DNA from: Gammaproteobacteria bacterium UBA7310
GTDB taxonomy: Bacteria; Pseudomonadota; Gammaproteobacteria; Pseudomonadales; Ketobacteraceae
DNA: 64,000 bases
Reading direction: 5' to 3'
Assembly (NCBI GenBank): GCA_002471665.1
Contig: DKQK01000025.1
Coordinates: forward strand, 280,920 to 344,919
A program made the position numbers and the translations under genes. Position 1 is the first letter of the stretch; each line of letters opens with the position of its first letter. Below are positions 26,927 to 36,026 of the stretch, piece after piece. Below the pieces are notes generated by a model. It was given only the letters and a program-made list of their open reading frames with translations, did not search any database and was not told the origin of the DNA.

Positions 26927-28137
26927 AAGTATCCCAGGCCCATGGCCTCGCGCACATCTTCCAGGGTTTGCTTGGCGGCGTCGCGGGCCTTTTCACACCC
27001 CTCCGCCACGATGCTTTTCACCAGATCCGGGTTGCCGGCATATTCCCCGGCCCGCATGCGAATTGGTTTAAGTTCCTCTTGCAACGCATCGATCAACGGC
27101 CTTTTACAATCCAGGCAACCAATACCGGCACTTTTGCAACCCTGCTGCACCCAATCCCGGGTACTGTCATCCGAGTACACCAGATGCCATTGCCATACCG
27201 GGCATTTTTCCGGATCGCCGGCATCGGTAAGCCGTACCCGGGCCGGGTCCGTGGGCATGGTGCGAATCTTGGTCATCACTTCATCTTCCGAATCCCGCAG
27301 GGTGATGGTGTTGTTATAGGATTTCGACATTTTGCGGCCATCCAAACCGGGCATCTTGGAGGCCGGTGTCAGCAATGCCTGTGGTTCGGTCAGAATCACT
27401 TTGCCGCTGCCTTCGATAAAGCCATGCAGGCGTTCCTTGTCACTGAGCGTGATGTTCTGCTGATCCCGCACCAAAGCGTGGGCTGTCTCCAGGGCTTCTT
27501 CATCCCCCTGCTCCTGAAACTTGTTGAGCAGGTTACGATACAGTTTGGCGGTCTTCTTGCCCATTTTCTGGATGGCTTGTTCCACCAACTCTTCAAAACC
27601 GGGTTCCCGTCCATATAAATGGTTGAAGCGCCGCGCCACTTCCCGCGTCAGCTCAATATGGGAAACCTGATCTGCCCCCACCGGTACATGACCGGCGCGA
27701 TAAATGAGAATATCGGCGCTTTGCAACAGGGGGTAACCAAGGAACCCATAGGTGGCCAAGTCCTTTTCTTTGAGCTGCTCGATCTGGTCCTTGTAGGTGG
27801 GCACCCGCTCCAGCCAGCCCAACGGGGTCATCATCGACAGCAACAGATGCAACTCAGCGTGTTCAGGCACCCGGCTCTGTATGAACAGAGTGGCTGAACC
27901 GGGATTAATGCCCGCTGCCAGCCAGTCGATCACCATGTCCCACACCGACTCTTCAATTACCCTGGGATCTTCATAATGGGTGGTGAGGGCATGCCAATCG
28001 GCGACGAATAAAAAGCACTCAAATTCGTGCTGCAATTTAACCCAGTTTTTGAGGACGCCGTGATAATGGCCAAGGTGCAGATTGCCTGTGGGGCGCATGC
28101 CAGAAAGGACACGTTGCTCCGAAACAACTGAGCTCAA
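26923..28137 (-). CDS. trpS: Tryptophanyl-tRNA synthetase, long form with a four-cysteine motif
   Basis: 404 residues, longer than the roughly 330-residue E. coli form. Class I signatures TGNLHLGHYHG (HIGH region, near residue 18) and KMSKS (269-273). Between KMSKS and the C-terminus lie Cys312, 334, 341 and 344 in the spacing C-x21-C-x6-C-x2-C, very close to the [4Fe-4S] site known in Thermotoga maritima TrpRS. The start codon is TTG, supported by AGGAG 6 bases upstream and by the conserved N-terminus beginning right there. First gene of the scpAB-rluB run. Confidence 0.95.
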   Translation of the reverse strand: MSSVVSEQRVLSGMRPTGNLHLGHYHGVLKNWVKLQHEFECFLFVADWHALTTHYEDPRVIEESVWDMVIDWLAAGINPGSATLFIQSRVPEHAELHLLLSMMTPLGWLERVPTYKDQIEQLKEKDLATYGFLGYPLLQSADILIYRAGHVPVGADQVSHIELTREVARRFNHLYGREPGFEELVEQAIQKMGKKTAKLYRNLLNKFQEQGDEEALETAHALVRDQQNITLSDKERLHGFIEGSGKVILTEPQALLTPASKMPGLDGRKMSKSYNNTITLRDSEDEVMTKIRTMPTDPARVRLTDAGDPEKCPVWQWHLVYSDDSTRDWVQQGCKSAGIGCLDCKRPLIDALQEELKPIRMRAGEYAGNPDLVKSIVAEGCEKARDAAKQTLEDVREAMGLGYF

Positions 28138-28171
28138 GGTAAACTCCTGATTTTTATATAGTGTTTGGCTA

Positions 28172-28212
28172 TCCTGGAGACCTTCCCCGGCCTCGCGGCC
28201 CCGACTCCAGGA
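28172..28212 (-). promoter_or_regulatory. trpS: Stable hairpin in the trpS leader
   Basis: On the mRNA, TCCTGGAG pairs with CTCCAGGA (8 bp), and the interior folds again through GGCC-GCGA-GGCC. It begins about 5 bases after the predicted transcription start and ends 35 bases before the TTG start. No T run and no Trp-rich leader peptide are present, so it is not an obvious attenuator; it may protect the 5' end or respond to a protein. Confidence 0.5.
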
Positions 28213-28223
28213 TGAAAGGGGTG

Positions 28224-28251
28224 ATTATAGCGATATTCGTCACGCTGTCGA
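28224..28251 (-). promoter_or_regulatory. trpS: Sigma-70 promoter for trpS
   Basis: Minus-strand TCGACA (-35, 5 of 6 matches) and TATAAT (-10, perfect) are 16 bases apart. Predicted transcript start near 28217, giving an 80-base leader before the TTG start of trpS. Confidence 0.7.
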
Positions 28252-28320
28252 AGTACGATACGGTCTATTACACTGGATTCATCAACCTGCCTGACATGAT
28301 CACGGCCCGCCGTTGCCGCA

Positions 28321-28941
28321 TTACAGAAATGGCGCCGGGTCTCCCTTGCCTTCCCGCAGCAGTATGGGCGCTTCCCCTTCCAGATCCACCACGGTTGTGG
28401 TTTCCATTTCTCCCCAACCACCATCCAACACCAGATCCACCTGCTTGCCCACCCGCTCATAGATTTCCTGCGGATCGATTAGGGGGTATTCATCCCCGGG
28501 CAAGAGCAAGGTTGTACTCATGATGGGCTCCCCCACTTCTTCCAGTAACGCCTGCACCACCACGTTATCGGGCACTCTCAGCCCCAGCGTTTTCTTTTTG
28601 GCATGCATAAGTCGCCGCGGCACCTCACCGGTGGCCCTCAATACGAAGGTGTAGGCTCCGGGTGTGTTGGCCTTTAAAAGACGAAAAGCCCAGTTTTCCA
28701 CCTTGGCATAGTTCGCCAGCTCCGATAGATCGCGACACAGAATGGTAAACTGGTGCTTGTCATCCAGCTGACGCAGTTGCACGATTCGCTCCAGCCCCCG
28801 CTTGTTCTCCAACGCGCACCCCACCGCATAGGCGGCATCGGTGGGATACACCACCACCTCCCCTTTTCGAATGCGATCTGCTGCCTGCTTGATCAAGCGC
28901 TTCTGGGGGGTCTCCGGATGAATACGAAATATTTCGGTCAT
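28321..28941 (-). CDS. yciO: YciO family protein (Sua5/TsaC-like)
   Basis: 206 residues. Sua5/YciO/YrdC fold with the typical start region KGEVVVYPTDAAYAVGCAL, then PGAYTFVLRAT and LGLRVPDN. YrdC/TsaC members make threonylcarbamoyl-AMP for tRNA t6A; YciO members are a separate branch whose physiological role is less clear. The sequence fits YciO best. Lies next to rnm, as in E. coli. Confidence 0.9.
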   Translation of the reverse strand: MTEIFRIHPETPQKRLIKQAADRIRKGEVVVYPTDAAYAVGCALENKRGLERIVQLRQLDDKHQFTILCRDLSELANYAKVENWAFRLLKANTPGAYTFVLRATGEVPRRLMHAKKKTLGLRVPDNVVVQALLEEVGEPIMSTTLLLPGDEYPLIDPQEIYERVGKQVDLVLDGGWGEMETTTVVDLEGEAPILLREGKGDPAPFL

Positions 28942-28985
28942 GGCCTGCCTACTTATGAACTAAACAACGCTTGCTGCTGCTGGAT

Positions 28986-29837
28986 TCATTTCTCCAATGG
29001 CAGCAGTTCGAGCACAGAGCGACAGGTGGAGGGTAAAGGTGGCATCTTTCCCAATTGTACCCAGCGCATGGAGGGGCCATGATAGTCGCTTCCCTGTGAT
29101 GCATAAAGATTATATTTAACTGCCAAATCAGCCAGTTGCCGAACCATTTCCGGACCATGGGTGGCGACACAGACCTCCAGTGCCTGGCCTCCGGACTCAG
29201 CAAACATACAAATCAACCGCTCCAACTTGGTCCGGGTCAGTTTATAACGCCCAGGGTGGGCCAGCACGGCGACCCCCCGGGCTTCGCGGATCCAGCGCAC
29301 CGCTTCGCTGATCTCGGGCCACTCGGTTTTCACGTAGGCCGGCTTGGACTGGGCCAGATAGCGCTGAAACGCCTGCTTGCGATCCTTGCAGGCACCGGCC
29401 TGCACCAGCGCCTCGGCAAAATGTGGGCGGGCGGGAATACCCTGGGGGGCGCCTTCAGCCGCTCGTTCCAACATCCCGGGATAACCCAGTCTGGCCAGCC
29501 GCTGCGCCATGATTCGCGCGCGCTCCCAGCGACGGTCCATCTGGCTTTGCAGGCGCCCCTGAAAACGTTCGTCCCCTGTATTCACCCCCAGCCCCACAAT
29601 ATGGATATCCATGTTGCTCCAGCGGGAAGACACCTCAACCCCGGCAATCAGGGAAAGGCCGCGCTCGGCACTGACGCGCCCCGCCTCCGCCAGCCCGGCC
29701 ATGGAATCATGATCTGTTATGGCCAGGGTGGACACACCGGAATCCGCCGCCAGGGCCACTAACCGGGCAGGGTCAAGCTCACCATCGGAGGCCGTGGTAT
29801 GGACATGGAGATCGATGTTACTGGGCTGATTTTGCAT
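28986..29837 (-). CDS. rnm: PHP-domain phosphoesterase, RNase AM (YciV)
   Basis: 283 residues. PHP metal-dependent phosphoesterase: DLHVHTTASDGE (H11, H13) near the N-terminus, ITDHDSM, and further His ligands in ARPHFAEAL, LAHPGRYK and QGSDYHGPS. E. coli Rnm trims the 5' ends of 5S, 16S and 23S rRNA and hydrolyses 3',5'-nucleotide bisphosphates. AAAGG precedes the ATG. It is probably co-transcribed with yciO, which begins 45 bases later. Confidence 0.92.
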   Translation of the reverse strand: MQNQPSNIDLHVHTTASDGELDPARLVALAADSGVSTLAITDHDSMAGLAEAGRVSAERGLSLIAGVEVSSRWSNMDIHIVGLGVNTGDERFQGRLQSQMDRRWERARIMAQRLARLGYPGMLERAAEGAPQGIPARPHFAEALVQAGACKDRKQAFQRYLAQSKPAYVKTEWPEISEAVRWIREARGVAVLAHPGRYKLTRTKLERLICMFAESGGQALEVCVATHGPEMVRQLADLAVKYNLYASQGSDYHGPSMRWVQLGKMPPLPSTCRSVLELLPLEK

Positions 29838-29924
29838 GAAATTAACCTTTCAGCGCCGCTCGGGAGTGCTTAGGCGGGGCAAATATTCTATCATTGGTGC
29901 CTCATTAGAGATGAATTATTTGAT

Positions 29925-30509
29925 ATGAAACAGTTTTTCGACTTCTTCCCGGTAGCCCTGTTTGTCGTTGCTTATTATACGAGCAAGGATATGATCCTCT
30001 CCACCAAAGTATTGCTGGCCGCCAGCGTGGTGCAAATCGCCATTTTCTGGCTCTGGAAACGCACGGTGGAAAAAATGCACCTGGGCACCTTTGTGGTGGT
30101 ATTGGTCATGGGTAGCCTGACCATCTTCCTGGACGACCCTATCTTCATCGTCTGGAAACCTTCCATCGTCAACTGGTCCATTGCCGCGGTCTTTCTGGTC
30201 AGCCTGCTGATCCGCAAGAATCTGGTACGCAAAGCGGTCCAGGGCTTTCTCAAGCAAGCCCCACATTTGAGGCTGACCATGCCGGATGACAAGTGGGCGC
30301 CACTGTGCATTGTCTGGGTCCTGTATTTCATCGCTCTGGGCTGCATCAACCTTTTCGTCTATTTCACCTACGGTGAAGATTTCTGGGTGACGTTCAAACT
30401 GGTGGGATTCACGCTCATCAACATGGTGTTCTTTGTTGGCCAGTTCCTGTATTTGTCGCGTTACATTTCAGAAGTCAAACCCGATAACAATCAGGAGTCA
30501 CAGGGATAA
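29925..30509 (+). CDS. yciB: Inner membrane septation protein A (YciB)
   Basis: 194 residues with five to six transmembrane helices; the family signature FFPVALFVVAYY starts at residue 7 and WKPSIVNW appears mid-protein. YciB is linked to cell-envelope synthesis and septation in enterobacteria. Ends with TAATG overlapping yciI by one base, an arrangement conserved in many gammaproteobacteria. Confidence 0.94.
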   Translation: MKQFFDFFPVALFVVAYYTSKDMILSTKVLLAASVVQIAIFWLWKRTVEKMHLGTFVVVLVMGSLTIFLDDPIFIVWKPSIVNWSIAAVFLVSLLIRKNLVRKAVQGFLKQAPHLRLTMPDDKWAPLCIVWVLYFIALGCINLFVYFTYGEDFWVTFKLVGFTLINMVFFVGQFLYLSRYISEVKPDNNQESQG

Positions 30510-30808
30510 TGTATTACGCGATTGTCAGTGAGGATGTTGAGAACAGCCTGGAGAAACGCCAGGGAGCCCGGCCGGATCATCTGGCCCGGCTGGAAACCCT
30601 GAAGCAGCAAGGCCGGTTGCTGGTGGCGGGCCCGTTCCCGGCCATCGATAGCGAAACACCCGGTGACGCGGGGTTTACCGGCAGCCTGGTCATCGCCGAA
30701 TTTGAAAACCTGAGTGCGGCCCAGGCCTGGGCCGACGCCGACCCCTACGTTGCGGCCGGCGTTTACAAACAGGTGATGGTGAAACCTTACAAAAAGGTGC
30801 TGCCATAA
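30509..30808 (+). CDS. yciI: YciI family protein
   Basis: 99 residues. YciI-like ferredoxin-fold protein: MYYAIVSEDVENSLEKR, RPDHLARLETLKQQGRLLVAGPFP and the WADADPYVAAGVY region holding the conserved Asp-His-type pair. Enzymatic function of the family is unproven. Translationally coupled to yciB. Confidence 0.93.
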   Translation: MYYAIVSEDVENSLEKRQGARPDHLARLETLKQQGRLLVAGPFPAIDSETPGDAGFTGSLVIAEFENLSAAQAWADADPYVAAGVYKQVMVKPYKKVLP

Positions 30809-30891
30809 TCGCCGGTTGTGACCTGTTTAAACGCGAAAACAACCCACTTATCGTTACACTGCGACAAAATCAAAAATCACGGGGAAATACA

Positions 30892-31554
30892 GTGAAACAG
30901 TTGATCAGCGCCATTGCTACCTTGATCATCGCCAGTATTCTGGCCACACCAGGTTACGCCAAAATGCTTTACATCCACGACAATCTAAGGGTGGACATGC
31001 GCTCCGGCCCCAGCGTGGAATACCGCATTATTGACTTTTTACGCAGTGGTACATCCATGGAGGTTTTGAAGGAATCCGGGGAGTGGATCCAGATCAGAAC
31101 CAACGGTAAGGAAGGCTGGATTCAATCGCAGTACACTACCGATGAGCCCATCGCCCGGGATCAGTTGGCCCGCGCCCAGAAGCAGATTAATAGCCTGCAA
31201 ACGGAAAACAGCGCCCTTAAGGCCCAGCTGGCGGAAACCCGTACCGAATTGGGCGGACTGAAATCCGACCACAGCAAAATGTCCAACAGCACAGAGAAGC
31301 TGCAGCAGGAACTGGATCGAATTCAGAAAGTATCCCGCAATGCGATTGCCACGGAAGCCGCCTACCGGCAGTTGCAGGAAGAAGCTGAGCTGCTGAAGGT
31401 AGATATAGAAAAATTAAAAGTGGAGAACATCCGTTTATCCGAAGACAATCTCAAGGAAGGCATTCAGTGGGGCGCCGGTGCTGTCCTCCTGGGTGTCATC
31501 CTGGCCTGGCTGATCTCCAAGAGCAGCGCCAAGAAACGCCGCAGCGAATGGTAA
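30892..31554 (+). CDS. ygiM: SH3-domain protein of the YgiM/TIGR04211 type
   Basis: 220 residues. Signal peptide (cleavage near residue 23, after GYA), bacterial SH3 domain (about 25-90, LRVDMRSGPSVEYRIIDFLRSG), a long coiled coil (about 95-190) and one C-terminal transmembrane helix (about 195-212) followed by basic residues. This layout fits an inner-membrane-anchored periplasmic protein. E. coli YgiM has been tied to signal transduction and envelope phenotypes but its job is not settled. Followed by a strong terminator. Confidence 0.9.
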   Translation: MKQLISAIATLIIASILATPGYAKMLYIHDNLRVDMRSGPSVEYRIIDFLRSGTSMEVLKESGEWIQIRTNGKEGWIQSQYTTDEPIARDQLARAQKQINSLQTENSALKAQLAETRTELGGLKSDHSKMSNSTEKLQQELDRIQKVSRNAIATEAAYRQLQEEAELLKVDIEKLKVENIRLSEDNLKEGIQWGAGAVLLGVILAWLISKSSAKKRRSEW

Positions 31555-31564
31555 ACGGCAATAT

Positions 31565-31591
31565 AAAGCAGCCCTGACCCGGGCTGCTTTT
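31565..31591 (+). terminator. Rho-independent terminator after ygiM
   Basis: Ten-bp stem AAAGCAGCCC / GGGCTGCTTT with a 6-base loop and a short T tail, 10 bases after the ygiM stop. Confidence 0.9.
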
Positions 31592-31720
31592 CACAAGGCA
31601 CACCGGTTCACACGTCCACATTCCACAAGTCCTCTCCCCCAACTCATGATACCTTGAGTGTCAATACCTCCGAAAATAATAAGCCAATAATCACAAGAAC
31701 GAACAACAAGGGGAATCAAC

Positions 31721-33580
31721 GTGGCCAATATCAAACACGCCGTGCGCGCAGCGATTGCCGGCACTCTGCTGGGCGGCACCGTACTCATCCAGTCAGCCTT
31801 TGCTGCCCCCCTCTGCAATCCAACCAGCCTCATCACCTGCGCCCTGCCTTTTCCATCAGACATCTGGGCCAACCAAAACAGCAACAGCCCCACCGGTATC
31901 ATCATCAATATGAGTGATGATGTACTGCGACCGGAAGTGCTGGCACAACTGCCCGTGGCAAACGGCATCAGCGTGCAGCAGGTCTTCAACAATGCCAGTG
32001 GCTACTCCGCTGCCTCCGCGGTGGTGTTTGAATTCGAACAGCAACCGGATGCGGCGACACTGCCAAAGTACGGTGGTAGTGCGGTAATCGCATTTGACCT
32101 CACCACCAATGAACCACTGGATATTCGCACCCAGATCAACGCCTACGCCCGCGGTCGCCGGGTCAGCGCGCCATCGGAAGTGTTGGAAGTGTTCCCTATG
32201 GGACGCTGGCCCTTCGGCCATCAAATTGCCGTGGCGGTGACCAAGGATATGGCGCTGGTGGGTGAAACGGAGGATTTTCTGAGCCTGCAGGACAGCGCCG
32301 ACACCCCCCAAGCCATCGCTTACCTGGACACCGTTACCGGAGCCCTGCAACAGATGGGGCTGGACCCGGAACAGGTGCGTAATGCCACCGTTTTCACCGT
32401 GCGTGATCGTGCCGAAGTCCTGACACCAATACGCACGCTGGTTGAACGCACCTTTGAGTCCGATCACCCGGTACGTAACCTGCAAGTGGATTATAAAAGC
32501 TATTTCAGTCGCAAAGCCGCCCTCATCACAGGTGAGCTTCTGACCCACAACTACCGCCGGGAGGAGGGTGTAGGGTTGGTGGATTTTAATGGCGACTACC
32601 AGGAACAATGGATCCCGTTTCGCCTTACCCTGCCCCGGGCAGCCCGCAATGAAGGTAGTGTTCCAGTGGCTTTCTACGCCCACGGCCTGGGGGCCAGCAA
32701 GGAAACCGATTTACTGGTGGGGGATCAGAATGCCGGGCTTGGCATCGCCACCTTCAGCGTCGATTTTCCCAATCACGGTGCCCGGGCCGAAGCCGACGGG
32801 GGTGCGGTATTCTCCAACCTGGTGATCGACAAAGTAACCCGTGAAATTGGCATGATGACGCAAAACAACATTGATTTTGCCGCCGCCCACAAAGCACTGA
32901 TCGGAATGTCCGACCTGGATGTGGTGGGCAAATGGCGCTGGGGTGGCTGCTGGCAGTGTGCAGATGGCGTCGCCGATTTGGATACCAGCCGGGTTTTCAT
33001 GCAGGGAACCTCCCTGGGAGGAGTGCTGGGCTCAGCCTACGCTGCACTCTCACCGGATCTGGACGGCGCCATTTTCCAGGTCACTGGTGTGGGTGTCACC
33101 AGCATACTGGCCGGTTCAATCCTGTGGGACGTAGCCTTTTCACGGCTGGAACCTCCCGCTGCCACCGGAGCAGAAGCGCTGCTGTTAAAAGGCGCCATTC
33201 AACAGCTGCTGGACTATGGTGATTCCATTAACTACATCGACCTGATGCGCTACCCCGATAACGGCCGCCCAATCCGCCCCCTTTATGTCATGACCGGTGC
33301 CGGTGACAACATTGTACCCAACGACAGCTCCGTTGCCCTGGCCAGAATCGCCGGACTGCCGCTGGTGGGAGACGAACGCTATCCAATGCCCGGTGTGGAG
33401 CAACGGGAGAATGCCGACGAGCTGGGATTCGGCATCAGCCACCTGCCACCGCTGGTGGCCGATCTGGAATTTCTGTTGGGTTCATTGCTGACCGACGCCT
33501 CCGCGCACATTGCCTTTCTGTGGACCGATACGGCGCGGCAGAACAAAGCCTGGATTCGGGAGTTTATTCTCGGTCAATGA
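31721..33580 (+). CDS. Secreted lipase/esterase, VolA/Pla-1-cef-like
   Basis: 619 residues. Alpha/beta hydrolase with a Sec signal peptide ending near residue 29 (QSAFA, then APLC). The catalytic Ser lies in GTSLGG (about residue 430) and the oxyanion region is FYAHGLG (about 315); an Asp in TGAGDN and a late His (GISHLPP) complete a plausible triad. The long N-terminal domain resembles Vibrio VolA and the bacterial virulence-factor lipases, which cleave lysophosphatidylcholine for fatty acid uptake. A lipobox is not clear, so surface lipidation as in VolA is uncertain. Starts with GTG, supported by AAGGGG. Confidence 0.82.
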   Translation: MANIKHAVRAAIAGTLLGGTVLIQSAFAAPLCNPTSLITCALPFPSDIWANQNSNSPTGIIINMSDDVLRPEVLAQLPVANGISVQQVFNNASGYSAASAVVFEFEQQPDAATLPKYGGSAVIAFDLTTNEPLDIRTQINAYARGRRVSAPSEVLEVFPMGRWPFGHQIAVAVTKDMALVGETEDFLSLQDSADTPQAIAYLDTVTGALQQMGLDPEQVRNATVFTVRDRAEVLTPIRTLVERTFESDHPVRNLQVDYKSYFSRKAALITGELLTHNYRREEGVGLVDFNGDYQEQWIPFRLTLPRAARNEGSVPVAFYAHGLGASKETDLLVGDQNAGLGIATFSVDFPNHGARAEADGGAVFSNLVIDKVTREIGMMTQNNIDFAAAHKALIGMSDLDVVGKWRWGGCWQCADGVADLDTSRVFMQGTSLGGVLGSAYAALSPDLDGAIFQVTGVGVTSILAGSILWDVAFSRLEPPAATGAEALLLKGAIQQLLDYGDSINYIDLMRYPDNGRPIRPLYVMTGAGDNIVPNDSSVALARIAGLPLVGDERYPMPGVEQRENADELGFGISHLPPLVADLEFLLGSLLTDASAHIAFLWTDTARQNKAWIREFILGQ

Positions 33581-33593
33581 ACATCATCCGGGA

Positions 33594-34775
33594 TCACATG
33601 GTGGCCCCGGATTGTTTCAGGGTGGCGATTTCCTCCGCGCTGAAACCGGCGTCAGTGAGTACCTGGTCGGTATGGGCGCCCAGTGCCGCTCCGGTAAACC
33701 GGTACTGGGCAGGGGTGGCTGAAAACTTTACCGGCGATGCCAGTTGCCGCTGGGTACCACCGCTGGCGGTGGGCACATCCACCAGCAGTTCACGTTCCAG
33801 GATCTGGGGATGTTCACAGGCCTCACTGAACCTCAACACCGGCTCAACGCACGCATCCAATTCACCGAACACCGCCACCCACTCAGCAAAGGTTCTGGCC
33901 TTGATGACTTGCGCAATATCCTGCTTCAACGGCCCCTGAATATCCGGATTCAGAGCAAGCCCTTTCGCTGACCATTCCGGGTGGCCGATGGCCTGGCAAA
34001 ACTGGGCAAAGAACTGTGGCTCCAATCCAGCCACCGACAGCCATCGGCCATCGGCTGTTTCATAGCAATCGTAAAAACTGCCGCCATTCAATTGCGTTGC
34101 CTCCAGTTCAGGTTCAACCCCACCCACCAAAGCCGGTGGTGCGGTCAAGGCATGCATGGAAAAGGCGGCATCGGTCATACTGATATCCAGATGCTGACCT
34201 TCACCGGTCTGTTGGCGGTGAATCACCGCAGCCAGAATCGCCATTACCGAATGGTAGGAACCTCCCGCCACATCCGCCACCTGCACATTAATGGGCGCCG
34301 GGCCACTGCTCTGGCGACCGTTATAGCCGGTGACCCCCGCAATGGACAGATAATTGAGATCATGCCCTGCCCGCTGCTTGAAGGGTCCGGTCTGACCGTA
34401 ACCGGTTATGGAACAGAAAATGAGCCCCGGATTCTCTGCCTTCAGGGCCTCGTATCCCACCCCCAAACGATCCATCACGCCGGGGCGGAACTGTTCCACA
34501 ACAATGTCATAGTCGCGCACCAGTCTCTTGACCGCCGCGACCGCATCGGGCTTTTTCAGATCCAGCGCCAACGAACGCTTGGAGCGGTTTAAATAACCGT
34601 GACATGCGGAGACGCCATCATCCATGGGCGGCAACATACGCACCATATCCGGCCGCGTTGGTGACTCCACCCGCACCACATCGGCCCCCCAATCCGCCAT
34701 GATCATGGCCCCCATGGGGCCTGGCAACAATGTGGTGAAATCCAGCACTTTAAGGGAAGAAAGAGGTCCGCTCAT
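33594..34775 (-). CDS. CaiB/BaiF CoA-transferase family, alpha-methylacyl-CoA racemase-like
   Basis: 393 residues. Family III CoA transferase fold: LDFTTLLPGPMGAMIMADWGADV near the start, RSKRSLALDLK, and AGHDLNYLSIAG, whose His/Asp match the AMACR active site. AMACR epimerises 2-methyl-branched acyl-CoAs so they can enter beta-oxidation; related proteins transfer CoA. Divergent from an AraC regulator and convergent with the lipase. A role in branched lipid or sterol side-chain use is inference. Confidence 0.88.
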   Translation of the reverse strand: MSGPLSSLKVLDFTTLLPGPMGAMIMADWGADVVRVESPTRPDMVRMLPPMDDGVSACHGYLNRSKRSLALDLKKPDAVAAVKRLVRDYDIVVEQFRPGVMDRLGVGYEALKAENPGLIFCSITGYGQTGPFKQRAGHDLNYLSIAGVTGYNGRQSSGPAPINVQVADVAGGSYHSVMAILAAVIHRQQTGEGQHLDISMTDAAFSMHALTAPPALVGGVEPELEATQLNGGSFYDCYETADGRWLSVAGLEPQFFAQFCQAIGHPEWSAKGLALNPDIQGPLKQDIAQVIKARTFAEWVAVFGELDACVEPVLRFSEACEHPQILERELLVDVPTASGGTQRQLASPVKFSATPAQYRFTGAALGAHTDQVLTDAGFSAEEIATLKQSGATM

Positions 34776-34954
34776 GAGATGTCCTAATGCAGGTCAGCTG
34801 TTACAATGAATTGATTGAATAACATACTAGGTGGCAGGTCAGAACGGGAACATGACCGGAAAGCTCAAAAACCCTGGCCATTTGCGCCATTTGTTGCCTT
34901 ATTCCATTCTCTGGGGCAACATGCCACCGCCTATACCGATAAACTGCCGTGACA

Positions 34955-35974
34955 ATGAAAACAAGTACCGTATCCGTTCACTATGTTAATGCCTGCCTGG
35001 CACGTGCGCGCCAGGCAGGTTTGGACATTCAGCCCTTTGTTACACGCCTGGATGTATCGCCCGAAATCCTGGAAGACCCAACAGCCCGGGTCCCCAGTGA
35101 AGAATACGTACGCCTGTGCATGCAGTTGGTGATGGCAACCAAAGATGAGTTTCTCCTGCTGGGGGGGATACGCCGTACCCGGCCCGGCACCTTTGCCCTC
35201 ATGGCCCACGCCAGTATGCCGGCGGGCAATCTGAAGCGCAGCATCCTGCGCTTTTTTCAGTTCTATAATCTGCTGTTGGATGATCTGCATTTCAAGCTCA
35301 GCAAACGCAATGACGAGGCCATCATCAGCGTCCGCTTTGACGATCCGGAACTGGATTGGGATCACCAGACCAGCGACAGCATTCTGGTACTGCTGCACCG
35401 ATTCTTCAGCTGGTTGATCGGCCAACGCCTGGAACTTACCCAAGTTTCACTGAGCGGCGAACCACCGGTACATAGAGAAGAATACCAACGTCTGTTTCGC
35501 ACCCGGATTCTTTTCAATCAGGAACGCAATGCACTGCATTTCAAACAGAAGTACCTGGACAATCCCATCACCCAGAATGAATCCACCCTGAAAGCGTTTC
35601 TGCGGGAAGCGCCCTACAACCTGGTGGTGATTCCCGACAACGATGATAGCCTGACTGCGAAAATCCGCGCCATCATCGGCAATGATTTCCGCCATGAGTT
35701 CCCTGATTTCGAGGCCGTTGCGCGCTCGCTTAACAGCACCCCCCAAACTCTGCGCCGTCACCTGAAACAGGAAGGCTCCTCCTATCAGGAGATCAAAGAC
35801 ACCATGCGAAGGGACGCTGCCATCTACTATCTGAACCGCTCCCAGCTTACCATTAACGAAATCGCCGAATTGATGGGCTTTTCCGAACCCAGCACCTTTC
35901 ATCGAGCGTTTAAGAAGTGGACCGGCCTGACCCCTGGAGCCTATCGCCAGAACAGCGACCAGGATGCACTATAG
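34955..35974 (+). CDS. AraC-family transcriptional regulator with Arabinose_bd-type N-terminal domain
   Basis: About 339 residues. The N-terminal domain (about 15-210) is of the PF12625 type found in OruR/ArgR-like and alkane or lipid-linked regulators; the C-terminal AraC DNA-binding domain has two helix-turn-helix units, ending IAELMGFSEPSTFHRAFKKWTGLTPGAYR. ATG at 34955 is chosen; a GTG two codons earlier (34949) is equally possible since no clear ribosome site is visible. Divergent from the AMACR-like gene, which it may control. Confidence 0.88.
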   Translation: MKTSTVSVHYVNACLARARQAGLDIQPFVTRLDVSPEILEDPTARVPSEEYVRLCMQLVMATKDEFLLLGGIRRTRPGTFALMAHASMPAGNLKRSILRFFQFYNLLLDDLHFKLSKRNDEAIISVRFDDPELDWDHQTSDSILVLLHRFFSWLIGQRLELTQVSLSGEPPVHREEYQRLFRTRILFNQERNALHFKQKYLDNPITQNESTLKAFLREAPYNLVVIPDNDDSLTAKIRAIIGNDFRHEFPDFEAVARSLNSTPQTLRRHLKQEGSSYQEIKDTMRRDAAIYYLNRSQLTINEIAELMGFSEPSTFHRAFKKWTGLTPGAYRQNSDQDAL

Positions 35975-36026
35975 CCCGCCCGTTTGGTCCGGCTATACTG
36001 AAAGCACAAGGCTGACGTGAGGTAAC

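Noticed and set aside
28138..28320. T-box or Trp-codon attenuator in the trpS leader
   Set aside because: No specifier loop, T-box core sequence, or leader peptide with Trp codons is visible, and no terminator stem precedes trpS.
33587..33613. ATCCGGG/CCCGGAT stem at the lipase/AMACR convergence as a terminator
   Set aside because: It overlaps the last codons of the AMACR-like gene, has a long loop and no T run.
34852..34986. 44-codon plus-strand frame overlapping the AraC gene start
   Set aside because: No ribosome site and it runs into the AraC gene out of frame; probably chance.
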